64,000 nucleotides of DNA from Bradyrhizobium sp. C9 (GTDB taxonomy: Bacteria; Pseudomonadota; Alphaproteobacteria; Rhizobiales; Xanthobacteraceae): contig NZ_NWTG01000001.1 of the NCBI RefSeq assembly GCF_002532045.1, positions 558,001-622,000 on the forward strand, given 5' to 3'. The notes below the pieces were generated by a model that saw only the letters and a program-made list of their open reading frames with translations, was not told where the DNA came from and did no database searches. Each line of letters opens with the position of its first letter. Positions within the stretch are counted from its first letter, which is position 1. Below, piece after piece: positions 62,738 to 64,000 of this stretch. A program made the position numbers and the translations under genes.

Positions 62738-63412
62738 ATGATTCCCTGGGAAAAGATCGATACCGCGCGCATTCCCGGCACCGAAGGTGAATTGCGCCTG
62801 ATGCGGCGCGGCCGCGAGTTCTCGATCATGCTCGGCACCAACGAGTTGATGAACAGCCGCCTGTCGGGCTCGGAAGCCGCGCTGGCGACGCTTGCCGCGA
62901 AGAAGATCGGGAACGTCGCAAAGCCGCATTTTCTGATCGGCGGCCTCGGCATGGGCTTTACGCTGCGCGCCGCGCTTGCCGTGCTTGGAGCCGAGGCGGA
63001 AATCACAGTAGCCGAGCTGGTGCCGGCAGTGGTCGCCTGGGCGCGAGGCCCGATGGCGGAGATTTTTGGCGACAGCCTGAGCGATCCGCGCGTCAGCATC
63101 CTGGAGGTGGATGTCGCCGATGTGATCGAGCGCAATCCGCGCACCTACGATGCCATCCTCCTCGACGTCGATAACGGCCCGGAAGGCCTGACCCGCAAGG
63201 CCAACGACGCGCTGTATGACATCTCCGGACTGAAGATCGCGCACACGGCGTTGCGGCGCGGCGGCGTGCTCGCCGTCTGGTCGTCCGGTCCGAACGCCAA
63301 GTTCCCGAAATCGCTGTCCCGGGCCGGGTTCGCGGTCAACGAGATCGCCGTCCGCGCCACCGGCCGTGGCCGCGGCGTGCGCCACGTGATCTGGATCGCG
63401 GTCAAGGAGTAG
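62738..63412 (+). CDS. Spermidine-synthase-like SAM-binding protein
   Basis: A 224-residue Rossmann-type protein. HFLIGGLGMGFTLRAAL is the cofactor glycine motif, TVAELVPAVVAWA follows with an acidic residue at the end of strand 2, and YDAILLDVDNGP resembles the catalytic Asp region of polyamine synthases. Shorter than SpeE (about 280) and lacking its N-terminal domain, so it may be a methyltransferase-like relative. ATG 62738 is chosen because the domain begins MIPWEKIDTARIPG. It starts 48 bp after the P450 fusion gene. Confidence 0.8.
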   Translation: MIPWEKIDTARIPGTEGELRLMRRGREFSIMLGTNELMNSRLSGSEAALATLAAKKIGNVAKPHFLIGGLGMGFTLRAALAVLGAEAEITVAELVPAVVAWARGPMAEIFGDSLSDPRVSILEVDVADVIERNPRTYDAILLDVDNGPEGLTRKANDALYDISGLKIAHTALRRGGVLAVWSSGPNAKFPKSLSRAGFAVNEIAVRATGRGRGVRHVIWIAVKE

Positions 63413-63532
63413 CAGGCGCCGCTATTGCGACGCAACAAGACCGCCGGGACCCCTCCGGTTCGATGTATTGAAAATCGAGAGCCGTTGGGTTTCACTCGCC
63501 GGCACCGAAGCCTCTAGCCCTTGGTCTGTCGG

Positions 63533-64000
63533 ATGCAGGCGACGTCGAATTTTGGGGTGCAGGAGACGCACGGAATCCTGGACCGTTTTCAGGCCGAATT
63601 CCGCGGTTCGAGCGAAGGGCTCGGCTGGTCGTCGGCCTATGCCTCGGTCCAGCGCGAGCGGCCGTTTGACGGGCACTTTCACGCGCTGTCCGACAATCTG
63701 ATGGTGCTGCACCGGGGTGGCCCGGTCGAGATCACCTATGTGATGGACGGCAAGTCGGTTGCGCGGCAAATCCCGCGCGGCGGGGTGTTCTTCCTGCCGG
63801 CCGGGCACGCCTGCAACGTGGTGCTGCGCGAGGCGTTGGAATCCACCCACATCTATCTGCGCGCGGACCTGTTCGCAGGCCGCGACGGAGCCCCAAGCCT
63901 GATCGGCGGGCTCGCGCCGATGCTCGGCGACCAGGATTCCGTGCTCGAGCATCTCGCAGCGGCGATCGGCGACACCATCACCGGCGGCCTGCCGGCCTCG
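63533..64000 (+). CDS. AraC-family regulator, N-terminal sensing domain (partial)
   Basis: 156 codons are visible and the frame is open at the right edge. The visible part is a cupin-like ligand-binding domain: HFHALSDNLMVLHRGGPVEI, then RGGVFFLPAGHACNVVL (quoted in part). This is typical for the N-terminus of AraC-type activators; the HTH would be beyond the window. ATG 63533 (MQATSNFGVQETHG) is the first good start. No obvious ribosome site is seen (AGCCCTTGGTCTGTCGG upstream). It may control genes to the right or the lipid operon to the left. Confidence 0.7.
   Translation, partial: MQATSNFGVQETHGILDRFQAEFRGSSEGLGWSSAYASVQRERPFDGHFHALSDNLMVLHRGGPVEITYVMDGKSVARQIPRGGVFFLPAGHACNVVLREALESTHIYLRADLFAGRDGAPSLIGGLAPMLGDQDSVLEHLAAAIGDTITGGLPAS

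Overview
This window looks like chromosomal DNA of a high-GC alphaproteobacterium, most likely Bradyrhizobium or a close relative (Nitrobacteraceae). The clues are the strongly GC-biased third codon positions, an IalB-family protein, a DUF6489 protein, a CYP102-type P450/reductase fusion, many solute-import operons, and short dispersed palindromic repeats (arms GTCGTCCCGGC / GCCGGGACGAC) between genes. The genus is inference; there is no rRNA or tRNA gene to test it. No prophage, IS element, CRISPR array or plasmid function was seen. Both ends cut through genes: an SDR dehydrogenase on the left and an AraC-type regulator on the right.

Left part (1-20.6 kb): a two-gene operon (secreted carboxymuconolactone decarboxylase-like protein and SDR); about 0.9 kb of non-coding DNA with a strongly structured dispersed repeat; a divergent Lrp regulator / AceE-like 2-oxoacid dehydrogenase pair followed by an aldehyde dehydrogenase; then a sugar-acid catabolic region with an SMP-30 lactonase, a uronate-dehydrogenase-like enzyme, an FCD-type GntR regulator, an IlvD/Edd-family sugar-acid dehydratase and a complete DctPQM TRAP importer. 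Matching TATTGNCAATA palindromes lie in pairs upstream of the dehydratase and of the TRAP operon, giving a simple regulon model. A crotonase-fold enzyme, a ferredoxin-reductase-like flavoprotein (preceded by a tiny coupled ORF), two PfkB sugar kinases and a two-domain VOC protein follow.

Middle part (20.9-41.3 kb): a TetR gene and a seven-gene operon coupling a NitT/TauT-type ABC importer to an enolase-superfamily enzyme, a Gfo/Idh/MocA oxidoreductase, a DUF993 protein and a sugar-phosphate-isomerase-like TIM barrel. This is a plausible, poorly described catabolic pathway. Then come an FMN alpha-hydroxyacid oxidase, ornithine aminotransferase, a two-TM-pore potassium channel with a P450, a split sulfopyruvate-decarboxylase-like TPP enzyme, a TetR/RND efflux operon ending in a clear terminator, and a CnbZ/RidA-like protein.

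Right part (41.4-64 kb): a long minus-strand run of twelve genes in which two complete Opp/Dpp peptide importers flank a gamma-glutamyltransferase-like enzyme without signal peptide and a DUF1028 Ntn-hydrolase-like protein. Divergent from it, behind an array of CCAAACGGTTTGG palindromes, is a lipid-type operon: DUF6489, alpha/beta hydrolase, WS/DGAT acyltransferase, epoxide-hydrolase-like enzyme, CYP102 fusion and a spermidine-synthase-like protein. The peptide-salvage block, the DUF993 pathway and the lipid operon are the best candidates for unexplored biology.
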